Notes under the pieces: generated by a model
Told to the model about the DNA's origin: nothing
What the model saw: only the letters and a program-made list of their open reading frames with translations
The model's database searches: none
In this document: in pieces, positions 1-10,678 of the stretch
Position numbering within the stretch: position 1 is the first letter of the stretch
Layout: each line of letters starts with the position of its first letter
NCBI GenBank assembly: GCA_029465975.1
Contig: CM055743.1
Span: 12,332,145 to 12,396,144, forward strand
Direction: 5' to 3'
DNA length: 64,000 nucleotides
Origin: Dallia pectoralis
Taxonomy: Eukaryota > Chordata > Actinopteri > Esociformes > Umbridae
Program-made: the position numbers and the translations under genes

Positions 1-669
1 CAAATAGTGTGCAATGAAGAGGTCACACCCTGTATATGAGAATGTAATAAAACTCAGTCATTAGAGGATTACCACCAGTTCCTCCCACCATGCTACAACT
101 TCCAATTGCCTGATCTTTGAGGGTTTTAGTTCAGGCATGTGTATAAGCACATTGTGGCTCTTTACAAGGCTTGACTGAATGACTGTAGACTACTTTTAAA
201 ATGTTGAAATTAATATAACCGCTGTCAAGCAGTTAGTGTGCTTGTTGTGTCCTCTGAAATTGAAATCTGCTCATTTTTGCGGCATTCTGTGCCACCAGCG
301 TTTGCTTAGTCGTTCCGAACTCTTTGGATGAACTGCGGCGCTAGGGGTTTGGGACGTTAGCGCGCCCTCTTGTCGCAACAGTGCGTCGATGAACCTAGGC
401 CGTGACTGGCCTTTGGCAGCGAGTGCTAGAAGACAGGAATGGAGGGATGAAGGAATGAGCAGAGGAGAGGAATGGGAAAGAACATCTGGAGCAGATTGGG
501 GAGAGCTTGAAGTAATGACGGAGCTGTCGCTCGGAGCTCATAATGGTGTCCACAAACAGCACAGGCCCCCGGGGGCCACGCTATCTCTCACACGCCCAGC
601 TGTCGAGCTGCATCTGCCATACAAATATTCATAGTAAAAAGCTCCTGCATTTAGACTTACCTCTCGCAA

Positions 670-719
670 ACACACACACACACACACACACACAGTCTCT
701 CACACACACACACACACAC
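670..719. repeat. CA microsatellite
   Basis: Two CA runs separated by GTCTCT. No other structure nearby. Confidence 0.95.
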
Positions 720-1381
720 TCTGCTTGAGAGGTTAGGAGAGCGAGGCTGAGTGGTCTGACTCAAAGTGAATGCGTAGGAGAGCGAGAGAGACAAGCGTAT
801 ACTTTCTGCGGAGAAGTGTGCACTAATATTAGAGTTAATGATGAAGCACTACAGAGTGTGGAAGCAAATAAGAAGCGGGAGCGCTAAGAGCAAGTTGCCC
901 GACGAGTCCAACTGAAATCCTTTACTGCTCTACAAATCCTTACATGTTACAGTCTCAGATTCCTCATTGTTAATAACTAAACCAAAGATATTGTAGTAAA
1001 GGCAAAGATACCAGCGATGGGATCAGAACTGACCAAATTAGAGAATCACAGCAAATAAATAAGTCTAGGAGTTTTTCTACAGTTTTTCCTCCCCTCCTAA
1101 TTCTGTCATGTCCAATTGTTTTTGTCATGCCTTGTCTTAGCAAATTCCAGTGGGCTCTGGAGAATCAATGAGACTGGAGCACATCCTCTCAAGCGTGTAA
1201 AACGTATTTTAGCACCACTGGCTCAACTTGAAAGTTTCCAGCAAATCCTACAAGCCTGGACATGCATCGGTTTCTGGGGTGGTGAAACCGTGTGACTCAG
1301 CTGGTTGCTCTGGTGGCTTTAGAAACACCAGTCTAGTGGGTTATAAAAAAGTTCATATACATGTATCAATTGGCCAGAACA

Positions 1382-2270
1382 AGAAGTCTGGGTAGTCAGG
1401 TTAAGGGAGTAAGTGTGAGGTGTTGGGTTAACAGAACGGGTTAGGGTTTAGAAGTCTGGGTAGTCAGGTTAAGGGAGTAAGTGTGAGGTGTTGGGTTAAC
1501 AGAACGGGTTAGGGTTTAGAAGTCTGGGTAGTCAGGTTAAGGGAGTAAGTGTGAGGTGTTGGGTTAACAGAACGGGTTAGGGTTTAGAAGTCTGGGTAGT
1601 CAGGTTAAGGGAGTTAGTGTGAGGTGTTGGGTTAACAGAACGGGTTAGGGTTTAGAAGTCTGGGTAATCAGGTTAAGGGAGTAAGTGTGAGGTGTTGTGT
1701 TAACAGAACGGGTTAGGGTTTAGAAGTCTGGGTAGTCAGGTTAAGGGAGTAAGTGTGAGGTGTTGGGTTAACAGAACAGGTTAGGGTTTAGAAGTCTGGG
1801 TAGTCAGGTTAAGGGAGTAAGTGTGAGGTGTTGGGTTAACAGAACGGGTTAGGGTTTAGAAGTCTGGGTAGTCAGGTTAAGGGAGTAAGTGTGAGGTGTT
1901 GTGTTAACAGAACGGGTTAGGGTTTAGAAGTCTGGGTAGTCAGGTTAAGGGAGTTAGTGTGAGGTGTTGGGTTAACAGAACGGGTTAGGGTTTAGAAGTC
2001 TGGGTAATCAGGTTAAGGGAGTTAGTGTGAGGTGTTGGGTTAACAGAACGGGTTAGGGTTTAGAAGTCTGAGTAGTCAGGTTAAGGGAGTAAGTGTGAGG
2101 TGTTGGGTTAACAGCACGGGTTAGGGTTTAGAAGTCTGGGTAGTCAGGTTAAGGGAGTTAGTGTGAGGTGTTGGGTTAACAGAATGGGTTAAGGTAGTAA
2201 GTGTGAGGTTGTTGGGTTAACAGAACGAGTTAGGGTTTAGAAGTCTGGGTAGTCAGGTTAAGGGAGTAAG
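1382..2270. repeat. 68-bp minisatellite, about 13 copies
   Basis: Copies begin at 1382, 1450, 1518 and so on with exact 68-base spacing. Units are nearly identical, differing at a few positions (for example GTAAG versus GTTAG). Each unit contains a telomere-like GGGTTAGGGTTT. The right end decays after about 2180. It lies in ext1 intron 2. Confidence 0.95.
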
Positions 2271-2383
2271 CACACTCTCAGTGATGAAGTGTGTTGGGTT
2301 AAAAGCCTGAATGTGCATCAGTCAAGTGGACAATGTGAAGTGTGAGGTGTTTGGGTGTGAAGTGTACTACGGCGTGGGGTTAA

Positions 2384-2596
2384 GTGTGCATTCTGTGGTT
2401 GGGTAGTAGCGGGATAGTGTATGAGTGTGCACTCACAAATGTGGAAGTTTTGCGGGTCCTCAGGAGATGATTTTACGTTTAGGTGCAACAGAAATCCCTA
2501 AAAGTAAAATCATCTCCTGAGAAGCCGCAAAACTTCCACATTTGTGAGTGCACACTCATACACTATCCCACTACCACCCAACCACAGAATGCACAC
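2384..2596. repeat. Long palindrome: 93-bp inverted arms, 27-base spacer
   Basis: Left arm 2384-2476 and right arm 2504-2596 are reverse complements with only four mismatches by hand alignment. The spacer also has partial pairing (GTTTAGG against CCTAAAA). In the ext1 transcript the hairpin would lie about 290-500 bases after exon 2. It may be a foldback MITE, but I saw no clear target-site duplication. Confidence 0.93.
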
Positions 2597-2847
2597 CGTG
2601 TGTGTGTGCGCGTTTACTGGGACTGGTAACAATTTCACAACGCGGTGTGGGATACAAGAAAAAGGCACTTACACTGCAACTTCACACGCTCACTCTGTAA
2701 GTGGTTTCAGATAGTGAGAGTGACAGCGTGGGAGTTGGAATCATGCATGGCACATCACCCATCTGCTGATCAAAAGTTGCTGTGTGACTCGAAGGTTACA
2801 ATACTTCTGAGTGTCAAAGCCCACTTAATAGCAAATCCTCCAGGCAT

Positions 2848-2869
2848 TGTGTGTGTGTGTGTGTGTGTG
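2848..2869. repeat. (TG)11 microsatellite beside the exon 2 donor
   Basis: Uninterrupted dinucleotide tract; in ext1 transcript sense it is (CA)11 starting 13 bases after exon 2. Intronic CA repeats near donors are known hnRNP L binding elements. Confidence 0.97.
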
Positions 2870-2882
2870 CTGGCCCACTCAC

Positions 2883-2976
2883 TTGCAGTGCCTCCAGGAA
2901 GCGGAAGGAACCCAGGCGTCTGCCCCGAGGCACCAGGCAGAAGGTGGAGTTGTGCAGCATCTCTCTGTAGTCGTAT
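2883..2976 (-). CDS. ext1: ext1 coding exon 2 (exostosin domain continuation)
   Basis: A 94-base internal exon, the same length as I recall for human EXT1 exon 2. It begins with one base that completes the split Lys codon of exon 1, then encodes residues 316-346, from YDYREMLHNSTF to RFLEALQ. The piece carries an NST sequon at N324 (human N330) and the PRGRRLGS motif, whose first Arg of the RR pair (R334) matches human R340, a known exostosis hotspot. The acceptor is a pyrimidine-rich tract ending TTTCTCCACAG (AG at 2977-2978). The donor is CAA followed by GTGAGT (2882 downward), leaving phase 0 for exon 3, which is not in the window. A (CA)11 tract in transcript sense begins 13 bases after the exon, and (UG)n tracts precede the acceptor by about 80-180 bases. 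The frame is intact and conserved, so this is a functional exon. Confidence 0.96.
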
Positions 2977-3051
2977 CTGTGGAGAAACACAAGAGTGGTT
3001 GGTACAAGCCGCAAACCAACACCGGTAGTCACCAACAGCGGAGACAAAACA

Positions 3052-3116
3052 CCCACACACAGTGACCACACACACACACACAGTGACCACACACACAGTG
3101 ACCACACACACAGTGA

Positions 3117-3154
<38 letters not shown>
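3052..3154. repeat. Compound CA microsatellite upstream of exon 2
   Basis: Blocks of CA separated by AGTGAC interruptions, ending in an uninterrupted (CA)18 at 3118-3154. In transcript sense it reads (UG)n, about 75-178 bases before exon 2. UG repeats near acceptors are known TDP-43 targets. Confidence 0.96.
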
Positions 3155-3157
<3 letters not shown>

Positions 3158-4517
3158 TTGTCATAATAACCATCTTCGTTGTTATATTCAAGAATTATTT
3201 TTTTGAGTGTGGGTGGCTTTCCAACCGTCTCAGTGGTGAACACGTACTACCCCAGCTTGCTACCTCCAACTCTCTCTCCCCCGCCGACACGTTCCCGGGG
3301 CATCTTGCAGACCCCCCCCCAACCCAGCTTGCTACCTCCACAGCTTGCTACCTCCAACTCCCTCCCCCCCGCCCCACTCATCCACCCTGCCAGGGGTAAT
3401 GGGCTGTGAGTGACACCTGCTACCAGAGGTGGGCTACTGCTGCTGGCACATGTGTGTGTGTCCGGCGTGACTGAGTGCTTCTGCCTAATCAGCCAGACGC
3501 GGGAGAGGAGAGGTGTGTGCACACATTTTGCGTGTGCGACTGTGCACTCAGGGCCAGACAACAGGGTGGGGGGGGGGTGAAGTTACACTCTCCGGGTGTA
3601 AAGGAGGAGGGTGTCCAGGTACACAGATTGGGAGAATAACAGAATGCTGCCTTCCCATGTTCGCAGACAGACAGCCGTTTAGTGGGACTTTAACCTCCCC
3701 TCCCTCTGCGGAGCCATGAGGAAGATCCCCCCCCCACCCCCGCGCTGTCGCTCTTTCTACGATGCCCTTTCGGTCCATTACACTATTTAACGACTCACGT
3801 GGATTTTACAAAGCACTTTCTGAAGTCATCTGGGTGGGTGGGGGGGTTGTGTTCGCTGGGCCAAAAGAATGTGTGCGACGTTTCGGAAAACCAAAGGAAA
3901 TGGGGGAAAAGGGCCTCATGGAACTGATTGAATGGGAACTGAGGTTTTATTGGTGGGAGGAACTAACATTCTTGTCGCAGGTTTATTCCTTTCCCTTCTT
4001 CCTCTTATCTTCCGAATGCCAAAATAGAATGTGCCAGAAACGGCGAGAGGGGTAATAGACGGGTCCTTCAGGTTGGCTGGCTCAATGAAGGCACAAATCT
4101 GGGTCTCTCTACCTCAGCTCTTTCAGAATTCCACGAGGGTGAAAACCAACCGTCTGCAGAGTTCCACTGCTGTTTCACTGACACAAACTGAAGCTGTCTT
4201 AACAAACACACATCCGCCCACCGACCAACTGACTGACTGACCAACCGACAGACACACAAGGCAACCCCGAGTAACACGCCAACGCGCCCACGCTAGTCAG
4301 CGCTAAAAGTCACCTAGAACTGACACTCTGCACAGAGCTCCCGTCGCACACTTTTGGTTTGGGAGGCAAGTAGTGGGGCGACAGCTGCAGACACACATCG
4401 GCATTCTGTCACCAGCCGATGGAGACGGTGTACAAAGATATTCCTGCTCCGGCTGTCTCCCTGGACGCCGCTGCTTCCCTGCCCGCCGTGGAATACCAAT
4501 GACACAAGACAAGCCGT
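3155..4517. other. Intron 1, 3' end: G/C-run-rich unique sequence
   Basis: No gene seen. It contains homopolymer C and G runs (3311-3319, 3364-3371, 3570-3579, 3728-3736) and a G-quadruplex-like run GGGTGGGTGGGGGGG at 3832-3846. A short CAGCTTGCTACCTCCAACTC-type duplication lies at 3251-3365. Confidence 0.7.
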
Positions 4518-4703
4518 CAGATAGCCAGGCAGCCAGATAGCCAGGCAGCCAGATAGCCAGGCAGCCAGATAGCCAGCCAGCCAGATAGCCAGGCAGCCAG
4601 ATAGCCAGGCAGCCAGATAGCCAGGCAGACAGATAGCCAGGCAGACAGATAGCCAGGCAGACAGATAGCCAGGCAGACAGATAGCCAGGCAGACACATAG
4701 CCA
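4518..4703. repeat. 16-bp minisatellite, about 11-12 copies
   Basis: Unit CAGATAGCCAGGCAGC repeated with 16-base spacing from 4518. The last five copies share a C-to-A change (GCAGAC). Long apparent reading frames across it on the minus strand are repeat artefacts. Confidence 0.95.
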
Positions 4704-7040
4704 ACAGGCTCTAGACTCCAGTGCTTCATAAAGAACGTTTGGAAAGTTGGAACGCTTCAAGTTAAATGGGGAGCTTGGATCAATTCAGGTTATCAGTGGT
4801 TCACTTATTAGCGAATAACCATACAGGATATACGAGGCTGATGTTCTGTTGGATTGATGCACCTAATATTCATCTGTAAAAAAATAGAAAAAGCCAAAAA
4901 ACTGAGTCAAAGCATCAAGACACAAACGTTTGAAGTTTGTTTTTTCAGGATACAAATGATAAGTGCTCAGGATTGGAACAAAGGAAACCTCACAGATCTT
5001 GAATTAGAATTCTTAATCACAGTCTGATCAAATCGTTTTTAATAATGTTAAAATAAATCAGGGGACCTCTGAATGAAGATACAAATCCTGCGTGCAAATT
5101 AGCCCAGGGATTCTGAAGAAGAGCGACGCAACCGGCAAGTACTGCTAGGTTTAGCAGGGTCAGTACATTATTACGGTTGCCTTTGCTCGTTGCGCTCTAG
5201 GGATTCATTTGTGCCGGTTTGTGCGTGTGTGAGCTTAATCAACATCAGTTTTGACATACAATCTTAACGCTACCAGTCACCTGTTAACACACACAGATCC
5301 GCACTGCCTGAATACAATTAACAGATACTCTGCTATGGACAGAGCAACTTGTAACCATGCCTTTGTAGAGTTTAAGTACAGGCGTCCTGTGAACCCAGTA
5401 CCATTAAGCATGGGCTCCATGCTCCAGTTAATAGGCCAGCATATGACCCGAACACACGTTTGTCGTCAGGTGTGAGTGAGGGCCAGACAGAGGTGACCCT
5501 GCTGTGTCCACGACTCTGCTGCTTTTCCGCTTGCTTTTATTTTTCCATTCCTCGAGCGGAGGTCTGGCTGACCTGGAGCTGCTGCGGGAGGGAACACACT
5601 GCTAAGTGGATTTATGAGGAATGTGTGTGTCCCATTTATAGTTAACAGGAAAGCGAGGACGTTTTGTGAGTCCTCACCAGACAGGCAGGCATTTTCATGC
5701 ATTTTATGCTTTATTGAACAGGGAACTGGTAGAATAGAATGTTTTTCATAAATAGTAGGTTGGATTCAAATATGCACTGCAGCAATACAGCAGAGGCAGC
5801 GGTTATAAATATAATCAAAGTGTGAGCGCAAAAGACTATAAGAAATTGAGCAGAAATGTAGAAATAGACAGCACAGATGATTAGGCTATAAAGGGTGCTT
5901 TGGACTAAAAACATCTGTAAATTAAATCAACATTGTATAAAAACTAGGAAATATGATTCAGTTGAGAGTGTGTTTCACAGGTCTGATGCAATTAGCTGAC
6001 TCCACTCGCTAGCTAGAACTTTTAACACAGTTGTCATGGCAACCACATTAAACACCTCCACATGACTTAAGGAACCCACTCCAGAATTATCTTTCGGTAT
6101 CGTTTCTACTGATCCACAGTTCCAAAAGGATTTTGCATGCCAGCAGTCTAGTTCAAGGCAAGGCACTTCGACGAAGCAGCATAAATTGAAAAACTTCCAT
6201 GTTGTACAAACTAAGCAAAACCTTTTGAGACAAACAAAACAAATAAAGAAATTGCTTTGACTAGTGCTTAATTTACAGGAGACCTGCCCTTCATTCCAAC
6301 ACAAAAATCCCCACAATAGAAGAAAAAGAGAGGCACTTTTAACAAAGCATGCACTCCAGCCTTCACTCGCCCCGGGCAAGGCGCCAGCAGACTAAAAGCC
6401 TGATGCAGTATGGGTATCCAACAGTCACCAGAGGAAACCCTCCCTCCAGCCTCGCTCGTTCTGAAGTGACAAGTACACAAAACCACCAGCGACTTCAATG
6501 TTCTCCAAGCACCGACGAAGGGATCCGATTTAGGACTTGCTCTTTTCACACCAGCTGAAGAGATCTCCTAACGTGTGTCACTGTTGTGTGTGTGTTATGC
6601 CTGAAGGCCGGTCTGTGATGTGCTGTAGTCCATCTCAAAGCAGACAGAGACAGAGAGCGGTGATTTAGAGCTGTGATTTAGAGCTGTTGGGATCAGCAGT
6701 CACACTGAGATGGGATGAAAATGATACTTGCCCGTGTATGATCTGAGTCTCTGTGACACAGTATGTCTGCGTGCTATGGCCAAACTTAAAAGCTGTGCTG
6801 GGGTGTGTGTGTGCGCAAGTTTATTTGCATTGCATTTAATCCAATAAAGTCCATAAGAACGAAGTTCCCTACAATGTGTGTGTGTTTGTGATTGATAGCT
6901 ACAGTACAGTACAAAATGCTGAGGGCATGAAGTTTGGGTCCAGTCTATCACAGGCAGTTGCCATTATCTGGGGTAGTTTGGCATGGGAACTATTATGTGT
7001 GTGCACTTGTATGTGATTGTCAAAATCTAGGCGAGAGGCA
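4704..7040. other. Intron 1 unique stretch
   Basis: Mostly AT-rich unique sequence. Short reading frames here have no recognisable domain and no splice or codon evidence. Nothing else seen. Confidence 0.6.
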
Positions 7041-7735
7041 CCGAGGAAAATATGAAGGAGCGACGGCTGTGAGGTAAATATTAGTGAGGGCCGTGAGGTA
7101 AATATGAGAGAGTGAGGTAAATATGATAGAGTGAGGGCAGTGAGGTAAATATGATAGAGTGAGGGCCGTGAGGTAAATATGATAGAGTGAGGGCCGTGAG
7201 GTAAATATGAAAGAGTGTTACGGCAGTGAGGTAAATATGAAAGAGTGTGAGGGCAGTGAGGTAAATATGAAAGAGTGTGAGGGCAGTGAGGTAAATATGA
7301 AAGAGTGTGAGGGCAGTGAGGTAAATATGAAAGAGTGACGGCAGTGAGGTAAATATGAGAGAGTGAGGGCAGTGAGGTAAATATGAAAGAGTGAGGGCAG
7401 TGAGGTAAATATGAAAGAGTGAGGGCAGTGAGGTAAATATGAAAGAGTGAAGGCAGTGAGGTAAATATGAGAAAGTGAGGGCAGTGAGGTAAATATGAAA
7501 GAGTGAGGTAAATATGGCAGAGTGAGGGCAGTGAGGTAAATATGAGAGAGTGAAAGCAGTGAGGTAAATATGAGAGAGTGAGGTAAATATGGCAGAGTGA
7601 GGGCAGTGAGGTAAATATGAAAGAGTGATGACAGTGAGGTAAATATGAAAGAGTGAAAGCAGTGAGGTAAATATGAGAGAGTGAGGTAATTATGGCAGAG
7701 TGAGGGCAGTGAGGTAAATATGAAAGAGTGAGGAC
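7041..7735. repeat. 28-bp minisatellite, about 24 variable copies
   Basis: Unit around GTGAGGTAAATATGAAAGAG with a GTGAGGGCA tail. Length variants arise from loss of the GAGGGCAGT half. The minus-strand open frame rich in FIFTSLP is a consequence of the array. Confidence 0.93.
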
Positions 7736-7741
7736 AGTAAC

Positions 7742-7760
7742 GTGTGTGTGTGTGTGTGTT
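7742..7760. repeat. Short GT microsatellite
   Basis: A (GT)n run of about 19 bases directly after the 28-bp minisatellite. Confidence 0.85.
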
Positions 7761-8287
7761 TGCCCCTTTCACTCCCGCTGGACCCAGAACTGGATGCACT
7801 GCTCCTGTGGTGTGTGTGTTTCAGTGCTTGTGTCCGGTGTGCCCTTTTCTAAGCCTTGCTCATCGCGCCCTACACGCTCTCATCCACAGCTAATTCATTA
7901 CCCTAATTAGACCTCATTAGCCAGCTTATGCTAGTTCCAATTAGCATCCTAGCATAAAGCATCACAAACAAACACAGTCTGTGTGCAGGGTCCCGTGACA
8001 ACCGCGAGGTCAAGCTTCACACGGGGGAATACAATTACTCTGTTTAACAGTCTAGAGTCCAGTACACACCATCTCCACTTGGATTCCAGCGGAGGTCTCA
8101 CTTTCTATATGGGCTCAAACTCCCTCATGGACATGTGGAAGAAGCCAGACACTTAACACAGTATTGTTAATCAAGCAACAGGAAAACAGGGCCAGCGAAC
8201 CAACAGTCAGCACAAATGAACAGGAGCACAGATAGCTCACCGGACATATAAATCTGAAACATCAGGTGTTCATTTCCGCAACCTGCA

Positions 8288-8470
8288 GGGAAAGAAAGCC
8301 CAGTAGCCGGGAAATGGAATCTGGTAGAGCCAAATAGAACTGGACTGACATTCTGTCGATTTTTTCATCCATAAACGTCTGACGAAAATACAGTTTTCGG
8401 TTCTAGATAGAAAAACCGTTCACGAACAGAATGGACACATTTTATGGATAAATAAAAAAATTTTGCAGGG
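8288..8470. repeat. Dispersed repeat, copy A
   Basis: Shares the block GAACTGGRCTGACATTCTGT plus flanking GAAAGCCCAG and a following YTTTTYTCAKSSATRAAACG-like stretch with 37682-37850. Two diverged copies in one intron indicate an interspersed repeat family; class unknown. Confidence 0.6.
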
Positions 8471-10643
8471 ACCAAATGAGTTCCCTTCACAGAGTGGAGG
8501 CATTTCCTTTAAGGAATGTCCAAAGCAATTTTGTGTGTCATTTATAACACTTGTGTTTTATACTACGAACATGAATATTCATTTTTGCCTTGGGTATGAA
8601 ATGTGTTTCAGAAATAAACTTGCCTTAGCCTGTCTTGTCACCACAGAATCTTACCAGTATGTGCCTGGCTCTGCCCAGCTTCATTCTCTGTTTCACTAAT
8701 GGCCTATTTAAAATAACAGTTTACGGGCTATATTGGGTAAGTCTTAACCTTCTTGTCAGTGTGGGATCTCACTTCAGTCAAAAAGTGTCAATTATGTTTT
8801 AATTATTTGACATTCCAATTGTCTTGATTATTATGAACTTTTTCAAAATAAGAGTTCATGAAGACCACATGCCTGACTCTCTAATGGGCGCTATGTGTTG
8901 TGAATGACAGTGTGGAGTGCATACTTCCAGTCAGCCAAATTAATCCCCACACCATTCACACATCATACCCCACCCCCAGGCATTTTCTCCTAGCCTACCA
9001 TTCGCCTGTCACATGTGTAAGCCTGAATATTTTTACAAATACGCAGATAACAAGCGTCCCTCCTGCCGAGACACTAATTCGCTGTGGCGGCTTTATCCAA
9101 AGCAATCTTTTCAATTTGTCCTCTCCGATTACTTTTCCCCCGTTGCAGTTTTCCACAGCAAACAGATGGAGGCAATTTTTCTGTTACATTTGCTGCCTGG
9201 CCATCGCTCACAGTGCCTGATTCCCAGCTCTCCATTCAGGGGATAAAAGGGGCACCCTTAACTCAGCCTCAGACACTCCACCAAACTCTCCTAGACAAGA
9301 CCATGTCCACACATCAGTCACACAGACAGCTCATATGTAGGCTGACGCACACGCACGCGCACGCACGCCGCACACACTTCTTCGCCAGTGTGATTTTGGC
9401 TTCCCGTTCCATGCCTAGGGTGTGATCAGAGCTCCAGAGGGACAGCATGCATACACACTGTAGACCAGCTGAGCGACGGCATCGCACTTCCAGATGGACC
9501 TCACTGTAACACTATGTGCGCGTGCGTGTGTGTGTGTGCGCGTGTGTGAGAGTGTGCGTGCACGTACTGTCCATGTAAGCACACCCACAATATACTGTTC
9601 ACGTGAGTATGTGTGTGTGTGTGTCCTGAATTTAGAGATGTCAGCACCTGCTCTGTGGCGGACAGCTTTGTGAACTCGTACACATTGGTCAAAAGATCTG
9701 CTGTTATATATAGCACAGCATAGGTGCGGCCATATTTAACCATGAAGCTATGGCCTTATATCTATAGCACACGACAACTATAACAACGTGGAAAAAAATC
9801 TGGCGCCAAACTAGACAGACACACAGACACATACATTTTCAATTCAAAATCATTACGGTTGGCAAATCAATCACTCAATCGCTTAATTATATGGGAGTTA
9901 TCACAAAGTGCTCTTATATGGCTCTTCTTCCTGAATCAAAACCCTCCCACCAAACAGTCCCAATGACTAATATGCAGAACACGGGTAGTTGGCAACGTCC
10001 CAGTGTGATTGGTTGAAGTCCCATCTGCCCCCTAGCTCAGAGCTTCAGGCCCTCCATAGCTCCACAAAGAGGTGTTGGGGAACCCTAATTAACTGAAATA
10101 ACAGTCTGCAAACATATTCTTATGTATTCCCTCTAAAGGCCTAAAACCATAATAAAAACAGAGCAATATGCACCCCAGTGGCAGCACAGTGTGAGATAAA
10201 ATTACAATAAAACACTCATAAATAAAAATATAAATCGGGGAATGAATAAAGATAGCCTGGTTTGAGTTGAGTTAAGCAGTGAGAGGATGATTCAGATCAG
10301 AGGTTTCAGCCAGTGGGATGGTTGGTTGACTTGGCGGGTTTCGATTCAGTAGGGTTCCCTAACAACACAGCCGTAGAACAGTAGTATTTAGAGGCTCGCT
10401 TTCACCAACAGACACACCACACACACACACTCTCTCTCTCTCCAAACACAAACAAAACTGTATTTCCCGCTGACTTCCACCCCTCAGTGTCTCTAACTAA
10501 TCTTTTTTTGCACACACACACGCGCACACGCGCGCACACACGCACGCACACACACCAGCCATCTTCTGACATCTCCTCAGAGAGACATGCACTTTGTGTG
10601 TGCTTGTGCGCAAGAAGGGCAGTTCCAGGAAATTGTAAATGTC

Positions 10644-10678
<35 letters not shown>

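Larger units (their letters stand above)
1..2882 (-). other. ext1: 5' part of ext1 intron 2 (truncated by window edge)
   Basis: Follows the exon 2 donor on the minus strand. It contains a (TG)11 tract, a long palindrome, a 68-bp minisatellite and a CA microsatellite at 670-719. Positions 1-669 and 720-1381 are ordinary unique sequence in which I see no gene. Exon 3 (which should begin near AACVPVMLSNGW by human comparison) was not seen. Confidence 0.9.

Noticed and set aside
1..2882. ext1 exon 3
   Set aside because: No minus-strand segment matching the expected exon 3 protein start was seen; it presumably lies beyond the window.
4303..4760. Minus-strand frames of 130-150 codons rich in LPGYL and CLAI
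   Set aside because: Caused by the 16-base minisatellite, which cycles through all three frames.
7218..7799. 193-codon minus-strand frame rich in IFTSLP
   Set aside because: Product of the 28-base minisatellite.
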